Source: JASHPR01 sp963795055 (GTDB lineage Bacteria; Actinomycetota; Actinomycetes; Streptosporangiales; Streptosporangiaceae). Taken from it: a stretch of 64,000 nt of DNA. Position 1 is the first letter of the stretch. Every line of letters starts with the position of its first letter. Where the stretch lies: contig CAWCGJ010000025.1 in the NCBI GenBank assembly GCA_963795055.1, forward strand, positions 124,001-188,000, in the 5' to 3' direction. The translations under genes and the position numbers were made by a program. This document shows positions 26,949-35,741 of the stretch, one piece after another. The notes under the pieces are model-generated. The model was not told where the DNA came from and did no database searches. It saw only the letters and a list, made by a program, of their open reading frames with translations.

Positions 26949-28094
26949 ATGGATTTCATCCTGAACGAGAGCCAGCAGGAACTCGCCGCCCTGAGCCGGC
27001 GCATCCTCGCCGACCATGCCACGCCGCAGCGGCTGCGCGAGGTGGAGGCGGGCGGTGACCGGTTCGATCCCGCGCTCTGGGCCGACCTGGCCGGCGCCGG
27101 GATCCTGGCAGCCACGCTGCCCGAGCCGCTGGGCGGGGCCGGGCTCGGCCTGCTGGAGCAGTGCTCGGTGCTGGAGGAGGCCGGGCGGGCGGTGGCGCCG
27201 GCGCCGTTCCTGGCCTCGATCGTGCTCGGGGCCGGCGCGCTGGCCCGGTTCGGCACGCCGGACCAGCAGAAGCGCTGGGCGGCGCCCGCGGGCCGCGGCG
27301 AGCTCATCCTCACGGCCGCGCTGGCCGAGGAGGACGGCGACGACCCTCGTGCCCCGGCGGCCCGGGCGGAGCGGCTGGCCGGGCGGTGGCGGCTGACCGG
27401 CACGAAGACCGCGGTGCCCGCGGGCCCGCGGGCCGGCCTGTTCCTGGTGCCCGCCGCGACCCCGCAGGGCCTCGCGGTGTTCCTGGTCACACCGGATGAC
27501 GGCGGCGTGGTCACGGAGCCGCAGCGCCTCGTCGACGGCGACGTGGCCGGGCGCCTCGAACTGACCCGCGTCGAGCTCGACGACGACCGGGTGCTCGGCA
27601 GTCCCGCCGCCGGGGCCGAGATCAACGGCTGGCTGGTGGCCCGCGGCACGGTCGGGCTGTGCGCGCTGCAGGCCGGAGTGCTCGCGCGGGCCCTGGAGCT
27701 GACCGCGGAGTACGCCAAGACCCGGGTGCAGTTCGGCCGGCCGATCGGCAGCTTCCAGGCGGTGGCCCAGCGGCTCGCCGACGCCTCCATCGACGTCGAG
27801 GCGGTCCGGCTCACCATGTGGCAGGCCGCCTGGCGGCTGGAGGCCGGCCTGCCCGCCCAGACCGAGGTGGCCACGGCCAAGTTCTGGGCGGCCGACGCGG
27901 GTCACCGGGTCGCGCACACCGCCGTGCACGTCCACGGCGGGGTGGGCATCGACACCGACCACCCGCTGCACCGCTATTTCGTTGCGGCCAAGCGGGCCGA
28001 GTTCGAGCTCGGCGGCGCGACCGTCCAGCTGCGCCGGATCGGCACTCTGTTGTCTAGTTCGCTCCCCTCTGGGACACCCGCCCACCTCCCCTGA
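26949..28094 (+). CDS. fadE27: Acyl-CoA dehydrogenase FadE27 (ChsE5 subunit)
   Basis: Acyl-CoA dehydrogenase-fold protein of 381 residues, partner of FadE26 and 18 nt behind it with GAGGAGG before the ATG. It follows Rv3505 closely: LGGAGLGLLEQCSVLEEAGRA-like region, YAKTRVQFGRPIGSFQAVAQ, and VHVHGGVGIDTDHPLHRYF. Many segments for flavin binding present in FadE26 are weak here, as expected of a heteromeric complex with composite active sites. The two act on the C27/C24 side-chain CoA thioester. Confidence 0.92.
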   Translation: MDFILNESQQELAALSRRILADHATPQRLREVEAGGDRFDPALWADLAGAGILAATLPEPLGGAGLGLLEQCSVLEEAGRAVAPAPFLASIVLGAGALARFGTPDQQKRWAAPAGRGELILTAALAEEDGDDPRAPAARAERLAGRWRLTGTKTAVPAGPRAGLFLVPAATPQGLAVFLVTPDDGGVVTEPQRLVDGDVAGRLELTRVELDDDRVLGSPAAGAEINGWLVARGTVGLCALQAGVLARALELTAEYAKTRVQFGRPIGSFQAVAQRLADASIDVEAVRLTMWQAAWRLEAGLPAQTEVATAKFWAADAGHRVAHTAVHVHGGVGIDTDHPLHRYFVAAKRAEFELGGATVQLRRIGTLLSSSLPSGTPAHLP

Positions 28095-28104
28095 CCCCTT
28101 CACT

Positions 28105-28168
28105 GCGTTTCCCTTCCCTCGTCGCCGCGCGCTCGTCCCTCGCTTCGGCTCCTCAGTCCAGGAAACGC
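28105..28168. repeat. Long-range inverted repeat downstream of fadE27
   Basis: GCGTTTCC (28105-28112) and GGAAACGC (28161-28168) are perfect complements separated by 48 nt. The intervening stretch is pyrimidine-rich, unlike coding sequence here. It lies after the fadE27 stop and before the MetE-like gene, so it may be a terminator or mRNA-stabilising structure. Confidence 0.35.
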
Positions 28169-28251
28169 GGCGCCCCGCCGGCTCACTCACGGGCCCCCGG
28201 CTACCATTGTCTGCAATTCTGCGAACGATCTGTCGTACAGGAGGGGTCGGC

Positions 28252-29421
28252 ATGGCCGAGATCACGAGCGACCAGCCAGCATCCGCCCCGGCCACGGCCT
28301 CGCCAGGCTCGCGGCCGCCGTTCCGCGCTGACCACGTAGGCAGCCTGCTGCGCCCGCCCGAGCTGCTGCGGGCCCGCGAGGACTTCGCGGCCGGGCGGAT
28401 CAGCGCCGAGGACCTGCGGGGCGTCGAGGACTCGGCGGTCCGCGAGGTCGTGCGCAGGCAGGAGGAAACCGGGCTGCGGGCCGCGACCGACGGTGAGCAG
28501 CGCCGCGAGTCCTGGCACATGGACTTCATCTACCAGCTCGGCGGCATCCAGAAGGTGCAGGACGACACGATCCGGGTCGCCTTCCACAACGAGCAACGGA
28601 ACTTTGAGTGGGCGCCGCCGTCCGCGCACGTCGTCGCGCCGGTGACGCTGGAGCACACGATCTTCGGCGACGCGTTCTCGTTCCTGGCGCAGACCGTCAC
28701 CAGCGCGGTGCCGAAGCTCACGATCCCGTCGCTGAGCATGGTGCACTACCGGGGCGGGCGCTCGGCGATCGACCAGTCGGTCTACCCCGACCTGGACCAG
28801 TTCTGGACCGACCTGGCCGCGGCGTACGCCGACGAGGTGCGGCGGCTGTACGACCTCGGCTGCCGGTACCTGCAGTTCGACGACACCAGCCTCGCCTACA
28901 TGAACGACCCGGTGCAGCGCCAGCACGTCGCCGACATCGGCGGTGACCCGCAGCACCAGCACGAGCACTACATCGCGAACATCAACCGCGCGCTCGCGGG
29001 GCGGCCCGCGGACCTCGCGGTGACCACGCACATGTGCCGGGGGAACAACCAGAGCATGTGGGCGGCCGAGGGCGGCTACGACTTCGTCGCCGAGGCCCTG
29101 TTCAACGAGCTCGATGTCGACGGGTTCTTCTGCGAGTGGGATGACGAGCGCTCCGGCGGCTTCGAGCCGCTGCGGTTCGTGCCGAAGGGCAAGCGCGTCG
29201 TGCTCGGGCTGGTCACCACCAAGCGCGGCGAGCTGGAACGCAAGGACGACCTGAAGCGGCGGATCGAGGACGCCGCGCGATTCGTCGACATCGACCAGCT
29301 GTGCCTGTCGCCGCAGTGCGGGTTCTCCTCCACCAAGGAGGGCAACGACCTCACCCCGGAGCAGCAGTGGGCGAAGCTCCGGCTGATCGTCGAGACCGCG
29401 CAGGAGGTCTGGGACTACTGA
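28252..29421 (+). CDS. MetE C-terminal-like methyltransferase-family protein
   Basis: TIM-barrel protein of 389 residues of the short MetE-like group. FRADHVGSLLRPPELL at the start, DGEQRRESWHMDF, THMCRGNNQSMWAAEGGYD and LSPQCGFSST near the end carry the likely zinc His/Cys ligands. Such proteins use a zinc-activated thiolate for methyl or alkyl transfer. AGGAGG is 8 nt before the ATG. It follows fadE26-fadE27 by about 160 nt and may be co-regulated. It is only distantly similar to the protein at 18055. Confidence 0.8.
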   Translation: MAEITSDQPASAPATASPGSRPPFRADHVGSLLRPPELLRAREDFAAGRISAEDLRGVEDSAVREVVRRQEETGLRAATDGEQRRESWHMDFIYQLGGIQKVQDDTIRVAFHNEQRNFEWAPPSAHVVAPVTLEHTIFGDAFSFLAQTVTSAVPKLTIPSLSMVHYRGGRSAIDQSVYPDLDQFWTDLAAAYADEVRRLYDLGCRYLQFDDTSLAYMNDPVQRQHVADIGGDPQHQHEHYIANINRALAGRPADLAVTTHMCRGNNQSMWAAEGGYDFVAEALFNELDVDGFFCEWDDERSGGFEPLRFVPKGKRVVLGLVTTKRGELERKDDLKRRIEDAARFVDIDQLCLSPQCGFSSTKEGNDLTPEQQWAKLRLIVETAQEVWDY

Positions 29422-29443
29422 GCTGAGCGCGGCACGCTGACGC

Positions 29444-30367
29444 TCAGCCGTGGGGTCCGCCTGCCCCCTCCTGCGGCTCCGGGGCGAGGGCCGGCGCGGC
29501 GACCGCGGGCGGGCGCCCGGCGATGAACTTGGCGCTCATCTTGACCGTCTTGACCACGCTGGTGGTGCCGGCCTCCCAGGTCAGCCCGAGGGCCAGCACG
29601 ATGATGCCCGGGACCAACAGCACGCTCGATCCGAGCATGAGGATCCCGACGCGGCCGAGGACGTAGCCCGGGGTGCAGACCAGCGCCCCGAGAGCCCCGC
29701 CGATCGCCGCGGCGGCCAGCTTGTCCCGCCTGGACTGGGCTGACTTCACGCCGACGAGCCGCGCGGGCACCGCGACGTAGCAGATCATCATCACGCCGAT
29801 GACGATGCTCAGCGATATCGCGAACCACCACAGTCCCCAGCGGGGGGCGACGATGGCCGCCAGGCCGAGGCAGACACCGACGGCAGCGCCCCACGCCAGG
29901 ATGACGGTGAGGTGCGCCCGGGCCTGGTGAAACGCCTGCCGGATCGCCGGCGGACCCGACCCGGCGACCGCGAAGCCGAACACGGCGTTCAGGAAGAAAC
30001 CCGCCGCGGTGACGGCGGCCACGGCGAGCACCAAGGCGAGCATCAGCGGGATCGCGACCGGCTCGCTCAGCATGCGGTACGACCGGCCGTACAGCACGTG
30101 GGCCTTCAGGTCGAACATGGCGGCCCAGATCCACAACGCCGGAAGCAGCTGGATCAGGGTGAGCCGCCAGTTGGTGAACAGCAGCTTCAGCCCTTCGAAG
30201 AGCATGACCACGGCGCCGACGGCCAGGGCCAGCGGGGCCAGGTAGCGCCGGGAGCGGCTCAGCCGGACCATGGCGTCCTGCACCGCCGCCTCGTCGCTGT
30301 CCTGGATGGCCCGGGCCAGCTGCCTGACCCGGGGCAGCCAGGCGGCCCGCGGCTTGGATCCGGTCAT
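29444..30367 (-). CDS. Polytopic membrane protein of unknown function
   Basis: Protein of 307 residues with about six hydrophobic helices, for example YLAPLALAVGAVVMLFEGL, IPLMLALVLAVAAVTAAGFF, LAWGAAVGVCLGLAAIV and LWWFAISLSIVIGVMMICYVAV. The N-terminal 45 residues are cytosolic and basic; the C-terminus is a Pro/Ala tail. I know related actinobacterial hypothetical membrane proteins but no function. ATG 30367 preferred over TTG 30370. It is convergent with the MetE-like gene. Confidence 0.75.
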   Translation of the reverse strand: MTGSKPRAAWLPRVRQLARAIQDSDEAAVQDAMVRLSRSRRYLAPLALAVGAVVMLFEGLKLLFTNWRLTLIQLLPALWIWAAMFDLKAHVLYGRSYRMLSEPVAIPLMLALVLAVAAVTAAGFFLNAVFGFAVAGSGPPAIRQAFHQARAHLTVILAWGAAVGVCLGLAAIVAPRWGLWWFAISLSIVIGVMMICYVAVPARLVGVKSAQSRRDKLAAAAIGGALGALVCTPGYVLGRVGILMLGSSVLLVPGIIVLALGLTWEAGTTSVVKTVKMSAKFIAGRPPAVAAPALAPEPQEGAGGPHG

Positions 30368-30425
30368 CAACAGGACAAGGCTACTAGCCGGGCGCTCGCC
30401 GTCCTATCCCACGCCGACCCGGGTG

Positions 30426-32924
30426 CTAGAGCTGGCCGACGTCGGTGACGCGCACCACCGCGGTGCCGGCCTCGTCCGAGGCGTCCAGGTCGACCACCGC
30501 GCTGATCCCCCAGTCATGATCGCCGGCCGGGTCGTCGAAGATCTGGCGCACCACCCAGTGGTCCCGCTGCCGGTCGATGATCAGCATGGCCGGCCCGCGC
30601 GCGTCGGGCCCGGTGCCGATGTCCGCGTGCTCGCCGAAGTAGGGCTCCAGCGCCTCCGCCCAGGCCTCGGCGTCCCAGCCGGCCTCGCCGTCGAGCGCGC
30701 CCAGGTCCTCATAGCGGCGCAGCGCGGCCAGTTCGACCCGGCGGAACAGGGCGTTGCGGACCAGCACCCGGAACGCCCGCGGGTTGCCGGTCACCGCGGG
30801 CGGCCGCTCGTCGACCACGGTCACCGGCGCCTCGGACGGGTTACGCAGCTTCTCCCACTCGTCGATCAGGCTGGAGTCGACCTGCCGGACCAGCTCGCCC
30901 AGCCACTCGATCAGGTCGGTGAGCTCCTCGGTCCTGGCCTCCTCCGGCACCGTCCGGCGCAGGGCCTGGTAGGCCTGGGCCAGGTACCGCAGCACCAGCC
31001 CCTCGCACCGGGACAGCTGGTAGAAGCCGATGTACTCGGTGAAGGTCATCGCCCGCTCGTACATGTCCCTGGCCACGGACTTCGGCGCCAGCTCGTGGTC
31101 GGCGACCCACGGATGCCCTTGCCGGTAGATCTCGTACGCGCCCTCGAGCAGATCGGCCAGCGGCCGGGGATAGGTGACCGACTCGAGGAGGTCCATCCGC
31201 TCGTCGTACTCGATGCCGTCGGCCTTCATCTGGGCCACGGCCTCGCCGCGCGCCTTGAACAGCTGCGCGGCCAGCACCTGCCGCGGGTCGTCGAGGGTGG
31301 CCTCGATCGCCGACAGCACGTCCAGCGGGTATTCGGGGGACTCCGGGTCCAGCAGCCCGATGGCGGCCAGCGCGAGCGGCGACAGCGGCTGGTTGAGCGC
31401 GAAGTCGTCCTGCAGGTCCACGGTCAGCCGCCAGCGCCGCCCCTGCTCGTCGGGGTCGGCCAGCCGCTCGACCACGCCTCCGGCCAGCAGCGCGCGGTAG
31501 ATCGCGAACGCCCGCCGGATCTGCCGGCGCTGCGCGGCCGGGTCCTCGTGGTTGTCGGTCAGCAGGTGCCGCATGGCGGCGAACGCGTCTCCCGGCCGGT
31601 CGATCACGTTGAGCAGCATCGCGTGGGTGACCGTGAAGCTGGACTGCAACGGCTCGGGCTCGGCGGCGACCAGCCGCTCGAACGTGGGCTGGCCCCAGGA
31701 CACGAACCCGGCCGGCGGCTTCTTGCGCACCACCTTGCGGCGCTTCTTCGGGTCGTCCCCGGCCTTGGCCAGGGCCCGCTCGTTCTCCACCACGTGCTCG
31801 GGAGCCTGGACCACCACGTAACCGGTGGTGTCGAACCCGGCCCGGCCGGCCCGCCCGGCGATCTGGTGGAACTCGCGCGCCTGCAGCAGCCGGGTCTTGC
31901 TCCCGTCGTACTTGGACAGCGCGGTGAACACCACGGTGCGGATCGGCACGTTGATGCCGACGCCCAGGGTGTCGGTGCCGCAGATGACCTTCAGCAGGCC
32001 CGCCTGGGCCAGGGTCTCCACCAGCCGCCGGTACCGGGGCAGCATGCCGGCGTGGTGCACGCCGATGCCGTGCCGGACCAGCCGGGACAGGGTCTTGCCG
32101 AAACCGGCGGTGAACCGGAAGTTGCCGATCAGCTCGGCGATGGCGTCCTTCTCCGCGCGGGTGCACACGTTGACGCTCATCAGCGCCTGGGCCTGCTCGA
32201 TGGCGGCGGCCTGGGTGAAGTGCACGATGTAGACCGGCGCCTGCCGGGTGGCCAGCAGTTCCTCCAGCGTCTCGTGCAGCGGCGTGACCACGTAGGAGAA
32301 CAGCAACGGAACGGGGCGCTCCGCCGAGCGGACGACGGCCGTGGGCCTGCCGGTACGCCGGGTCAGGTCCCGCTCGAACCGGCTGACGTCGCCCAGCGTC
32401 GCCGACATCAGCAGGAACTGGGCTCGGGGCAGCTCGATCAGCGGCACCTGCCAGGCCCAGCCGCGGTCGGGGTCGGCGTAGAAGTGGAACTCGTCCATGA
32501 TCACCTGGCCGACGTCGGCCTGCGCGCCGTCCCGCAGCGCGATGTTGGCCAGGATCTCCGCGGTGCAGCAGATGATGGGGGCGTCGGCGTTCACGCTGGC
32601 GTCGCCGGTCATCATGCCCACGCTGGCGGGGCCGAACGTGTCGCACAGCGCGAAGAACTTCTCCGACACCAGCGCCTTGACCGGCGCGGTGTAGAAGCTG
32701 CGCTGGCCCTGGGCCAGCGCGGCGAAGTGCGCGCCCACGGCCACCAGGCTCTTGCCGGACCCGGTCGGGGTGGAAAGGATCACGTTGGCACCCGACACGA
32801 TCTCGATCAGCGCCTCTTCCTGGTGCGGGTACAGGGAGAGGCCCTGCTGCTTGGCCCACGCCTCGAAGGCGTTGAAGAGATCGTCCGGGGTGGCGGTCTG
32901 CGGGAGCTGGTCGGTGAGCGTCAT
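30426..32924 (-). CDS. DEAD/DEAH-box helicase with DUF3516 C-terminus
   Basis: Superfamily 2 helicase of 832 residues. Motif I STPTGSGKSLVAV, Ia TAPVKALVSEK, II MDEFHFY (a DEFH variant of DEAH), III LMSATLGD, V TDTLGVGINVPI and VI QIAGRAGRAGFD are all present. The rest, from about residue 420, matches the actinobacterial DUF3516 region. It resembles Ski2/HelY-like RNA helicases and probably acts in RNA metabolism. It is a stand-alone gene between a membrane protein and a dienelactone hydrolase, with no steroid-type operator. Confidence 0.88.
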   Translation of the reverse strand: MTLTDQLPQTATPDDLFNAFEAWAKQQGLSLYPHQEEALIEIVSGANVILSTPTGSGKSLVAVGAHFAALAQGQRSFYTAPVKALVSEKFFALCDTFGPASVGMMTGDASVNADAPIICCTAEILANIALRDGAQADVGQVIMDEFHFYADPDRGWAWQVPLIELPRAQFLLMSATLGDVSRFERDLTRRTGRPTAVVRSAERPVPLLFSYVVTPLHETLEELLATRQAPVYIVHFTQAAAIEQAQALMSVNVCTRAEKDAIAELIGNFRFTAGFGKTLSRLVRHGIGVHHAGMLPRYRRLVETLAQAGLLKVICGTDTLGVGINVPIRTVVFTALSKYDGSKTRLLQAREFHQIAGRAGRAGFDTTGYVVVQAPEHVVENERALAKAGDDPKKRRKVVRKKPPAGFVSWGQPTFERLVAAEPEPLQSSFTVTHAMLLNVIDRPGDAFAAMRHLLTDNHEDPAAQRRQIRRAFAIYRALLAGGVVERLADPDEQGRRWRLTVDLQDDFALNQPLSPLALAAIGLLDPESPEYPLDVLSAIEATLDDPRQVLAAQLFKARGEAVAQMKADGIEYDERMDLLESVTYPRPLADLLEGAYEIYRQGHPWVADHELAPKSVARDMYERAMTFTEYIGFYQLSRCEGLVLRYLAQAYQALRRTVPEEARTEELTDLIEWLGELVRQVDSSLIDEWEKLRNPSEAPVTVVDERPPAVTGNPRAFRVLVRNALFRRVELAALRRYEDLGALDGEAGWDAEAWAEALEPYFGEHADIGTGPDARGPAMLIIDRQRDHWVVRQIFDDPAGDHDWGISAVVDLDASDEAGTAVVRVTDVGQL

Positions 32925-32994
32925 GGTCTACCCGGTATAGCGTCCGCGGGCGCGCGGTGATTCCTCCGGCGCGGCGCCTCGCAGGCCGAGCGGC

Positions 32995-33729
32995 TCAGGA
33001 CGCCGGGGTCGCCTCGTGCTTGCGTGTAGGGAGGTGGCGCCGCAGGAACTCCTCGGTGCGCTGCCACGCCCGGGCGGCCGGCTCGGGCATGTGGAACATG
33101 GCCGACTTCCGGTTGTGGAAGGCGTGCCCGGCGTCCTCCTCGACGTGCATCTCCACATTGGGCTTGCCCGCGGCGGCCGCTTCCACCTTCGCGACCTGGT
33201 CACGCGGGATATAGGAGTCGCTGCCCCCGAAGACGAGCTGCACCGGTATGTCGATCCGGTCCAGGACGTCGGTGTTGTCCGGGACGCCAGAGCCGTAGAA
33301 CGAGACCATGACGTCCATGTCGGCCTGGGCGGCCAGGAAGTAGGCGATGGTTCCGCCGAAGCAGAATCCGATGACCCCGAGGCCGTCCTCGACTTCGGGC
33401 AGCGCGGCCAGCCCATGCAGCGCGGCCGCAGCGTCGGTCACTCCCTGGGGGAAGTCAAAGCGCGACGCCATCTCCAGCGAGCGGTTCAGGCCCTCCTCGT
33501 CGTGCTGGGCCTGGTACCGGGGCTCCAGCCGCCAGAACAGGTCGGGCGCACCCACCACGTAGCCCAGTCCGGCCAGGTCGTCGGCGACCGCCCGGATGTA
33601 GTCGCTCACGCCGAAGATCTCCTGGATCAGCAGCAGGCCGGGGCCGGTGCCGCCGTCGGGCAGCCACACCAGCAGGTCAAACGATCCGTCGGGCGTCTGG
33701 ACCGACTCCACACGAGCGGGAGATGGCAT
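32995..33729 (-). CDS. Dienelactone hydrolase family protein
   Basis: Alpha/beta hydrolase of 244 residues. The Cys nucleophile elbow is GFCFGG (about residue 122), the acid is in FGGSDSYIP and the His in DAGHAFHN, the DLH triad. LLIQEIFGVSDYIRAVADDLA is the typical N-terminal helix. Family members hydrolyse cyclic enol lactones or other small esters. Its start (ATG 33729) is 40 nt from the end of the TnpB element, whose insertion may have separated it from its promoter. Confidence 0.88.
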   Translation of the reverse strand: MPSPARVESVQTPDGSFDLLVWLPDGGTGPGLLLIQEIFGVSDYIRAVADDLAGLGYVVGAPDLFWRLEPRYQAQHDEEGLNRSLEMASRFDFPQGVTDAAAALHGLAALPEVEDGLGVIGFCFGGTIAYFLAAQADMDVMVSFYGSGVPDNTDVLDRIDIPVQLVFGGSDSYIPRDQVAKVEAAAAGKPNVEMHVEEDAGHAFHNRKSAMFHMPEPAARAWQRTEEFLRRHLPTRKHEATPAS

Positions 33730-33768
33730 GGTCGACCTCCTTGCGGCGCCTCATCTTAGTGCACCCCT

Positions 33769-33795
33769 TCGTAAGCCCGTCGGTCGTGCTTACGA
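33769..33795. repeat. Subterminal hairpin at the TnpB 3' end
   Basis: TCGTAAGC (33769-33776) and GCTTACGA (33788-33795) form a perfect 8-bp stem with an 11-nt loop. The hairpin spans the tnpB stop codon. IS200/IS605 elements carry such subterminal hairpins, and the omega RNA ends in this region. A related sequence in inverse orientation lies at 35268-35286. Confidence 0.55.
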
Positions 33796-35184
33796 GGTCC
33801 TCGCCGCAGGGCGAGCGACTCCCCGGTCGGCCGTGGCGGCCGCCGGGACGGGCAGATGCCTGCCAGGGGATCCGCGGGCGTCGCCATGATGAGGGCGGCG
33901 GCGCGGGTCACGTCGCGCCGGGGACACACCAGGCAGGTGGGTTCCGGTGCGGCGGTGCGTGACGCCGGCCCCGGTGATGGCTGGCGTGCTGCCGCCGGGG
34001 ACACGCCCGGCGATGTTGGCGGCCGCGAGCAGGTCGCGGTGCCCGGACAGCCCGCAGCGCGGGCAGTAGAACACCCGGCCCGGGGGCTTGGGGACGCGGG
34101 CGGCGCATGCAGGACAGGTGGAGGAGGTACCCCGCTCGTCGGCCAGCAGGACGGTGATCCCGGCCAGCTCGGCTTTGTCGCGCAAGACAGTGATGAGGTG
34201 GCCGATCCGCCAGTCCCGGGTCCGCTGGTGGTGTCGCCGACCCGCCGCGATGCCCAGGACGCCGCGGGGATCACCGACGGCCAGGGTGCCGATCCGCCGC
34301 GCCACCGCCCAGCCGACGACAGCCGCAGCGCCTTCGTGCTGGGCCTGGCGGACCCGGCGCCGGTGCCGCGCCTCCACGGCCCGCTGGCGCCGCCGGTACT
34401 GCCGCCACCGCCGCGACCCGCGCTGCCCCGGTCTCGGCGCGCGGCGGGCGACGGCCCGCCGCCGCGCCTTGGCGTCTTTAAGGTGCAAGTAATGCTCGGC
34501 GCGGACCGCCCGGCCGGACACAAGCAGCGCCTGCCCGTCCGGCCCGGCGGCCGCGTACGGGTGGATGATGCCCAAGTCCACCCCTGCCACCCGGGCCGGA
34601 TCCGGCTGCTCCCCCGCGGGATAGGCGGCGACCGGGACCTCGGCGGTCACATCGCACCACAGCCGACCCGTGTCGTACAGCAGCGTGACCGACCGGACCT
34701 GGCCCGCCGCGTAGGGCAGGTCGCGATCCAGCCGCAGCCATAACGGCGAGCAACCCCGGGCCACCGGGACCCGCAGCCGCCGACCCTCCAGGATGAAAGT
34801 GCCGTGATACCAGCGCACCGGCATCATCCTGCGGCGCCGCCGCGGAAACCGCGCCGAGGCGTCCCCGTTCTTGCGGCGGGCAGCGGTGGCAAACCAGGCG
34901 CCGGAATACCGGCGCAGCACCGACCGGGCGCCGGTACTGTCCAGCTCCCCGAAGCACCCCGGTCCCGCCGCGGCCAGCTCCCGGCACAACGCCTGATACA
35001 ACACCAGCGGAACATCGCCGCGGGCGCGCCGCCACGCGTTCAGCTCCAGCACGCACGCCCACACATCCCCGGCCGAGACCAGCAACCCCACCAGCCGCCG
35101 CCGCTGCCCCCGGGTCAGCCGCAACCCCGCACGGGCGGTGCGGTACATCACCCGCGGCGAGCATGGAGCAGGGCGTCTAGGCAT
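33790..35184 (-). CDS. tnpB: IS200/IS605-family TnpB RNA-guided nuclease
   Basis: TnpB of about 464 residues. RuvC Asp in VAGVDLGIIHP, Glu in LLADERGTSS and the last Asp in HRDLLAAANIA are all present, and the zinc ribbon has CPAC and CPRC. By these marks the nuclease is intact. No TnpA is adjacent. The start ATG 35184 is preferred; the frame is open further upstream. Roughly 80 residues beyond the last RuvC motif are Arg/Pro/Gly-rich, coinciding with where the omega RNA is normally encoded. TnpB cuts DNA guided by that RNA and helps the element persist. Confidence 0.88.
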   Translation of the reverse strand: MPRRPAPCSPRVMYRTARAGLRLTRGQRRRLVGLLVSAGDVWACVLELNAWRRARGDVPLVLYQALCRELAAAGPGCFGELDSTGARSVLRRYSGAWFATAARRKNGDASARFPRRRRRMMPVRWYHGTFILEGRRLRVPVARGCSPLWLRLDRDLPYAAGQVRSVTLLYDTGRLWCDVTAEVPVAAYPAGEQPDPARVAGVDLGIIHPYAAAGPDGQALLVSGRAVRAEHYLHLKDAKARRRAVARRAPRPGQRGSRRWRQYRRRQRAVEARHRRRVRQAQHEGAAAVVGWAVARRIGTLAVGDPRGVLGIAAGRRHHQRTRDWRIGHLITVLRDKAELAGITVLLADERGTSSTCPACAARVPKPPGRVFYCPRCGLSGHRDLLAAANIAGRVPGGSTPAITGAGVTHRRTGTHLPGVSPARRDPRRRPHHGDARGSPGRHLPVPAAATADRGVARPAARTS

Positions 35185-35314
35185 GACCCAAGCACACCAG
35201 CAGCTACCGACAAAACGCACACAGCTGCCGAACCCGGCACCGCCTGACACTGACACCCGACGAACTTACGGGCGAGACCTCGTAGCGGCCTGCGCCTGCC
35301 CCGCGGCGTGGCGT

Positions 35315-35707
35315 TCAGTCCTCCAGGGCTTCGGGGCTCGCCGGGACGTCGATCGCGTGCTCGCGCAGCGCCTCGAGGGGCACCACGTCCAGGGCGCGCT
35401 CGTGAGTCGACGCGAGCACCACGTAGGCGGCGGCGCCGTCGTAGTGCGCCCGGAGCCAGTTCATGGCGGTCACGCACCAGCGGTCTCCCGGCACCAGCCC
35501 GGGGAACTGGAACTGGGGCACCGGGGTGGTCAGGTCGTTGCCGATCCGGCGCTGGTGCTCGAGGAACTCGGCGGTGACCACGGCGCAGATCGTGTGGCTG
35601 CCGCGATCCTCCGGCCCGGTGTTACAGCAGCCGTCCCGGTAGAACCCGGTGACCGGGTCGTTGCCGCATGGCTCAAGCTCGCCGCCCAGCACGTTGCGAT
35701 CGGCCAT
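35315..35707 (-). CDS. DUF2237 family protein
   Basis: Protein of 130 residues of the DUF2237 family. MADRNVLGGELEPCG at the start, GFYRDGCCNTGPEDRGSHTIC, then PQFQFPGLVPGDRWCV and NWLRAH are the conserved, Cys-rich marks. The four conserved Cys may bind metal. The function is unknown. ATG 35707 is preferred over an upstream start giving six more residues. Close to the TnpB element. Confidence 0.85.
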   Translation of the reverse strand: MADRNVLGGELEPCGNDPVTGFYRDGCCNTGPEDRGSHTICAVVTAEFLEHQRRIGNDLTTPVPQFQFPGLVPGDRWCVTAMNWLRAHYDGAAAYVVLASTHERALDVVPLEALREHAIDVPASPEALED

Positions 35708-35741
35708 GGCAGCAGTATCGCGCACGCTCCGGCGGCGCGGG

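Larger units (their letters stand above)
33760..35290 (-). mobile_element. TnpB-only IS605-group element
   Basis: The tnpB gene is flanked by a hairpin at 33769-33795 and by related sequence at 35268-35286; GGCGAGACCTCGTAG there resembles the complement of 33789-33806 with one gap. Exact ends and the target site (a short flanking motif) cannot be set by eye. It separates the DLH gene from the DUF2237 gene. Lack of tnpA means it would need a transposase in trans. Confidence 0.5.

Noticed and set aside
30270..32960. An 896-residue plus-strand open frame opposite the helicase
   Set aside because: It is the mirror of the DUF3516 helicase, which has all its motifs; the antisense frame has none.
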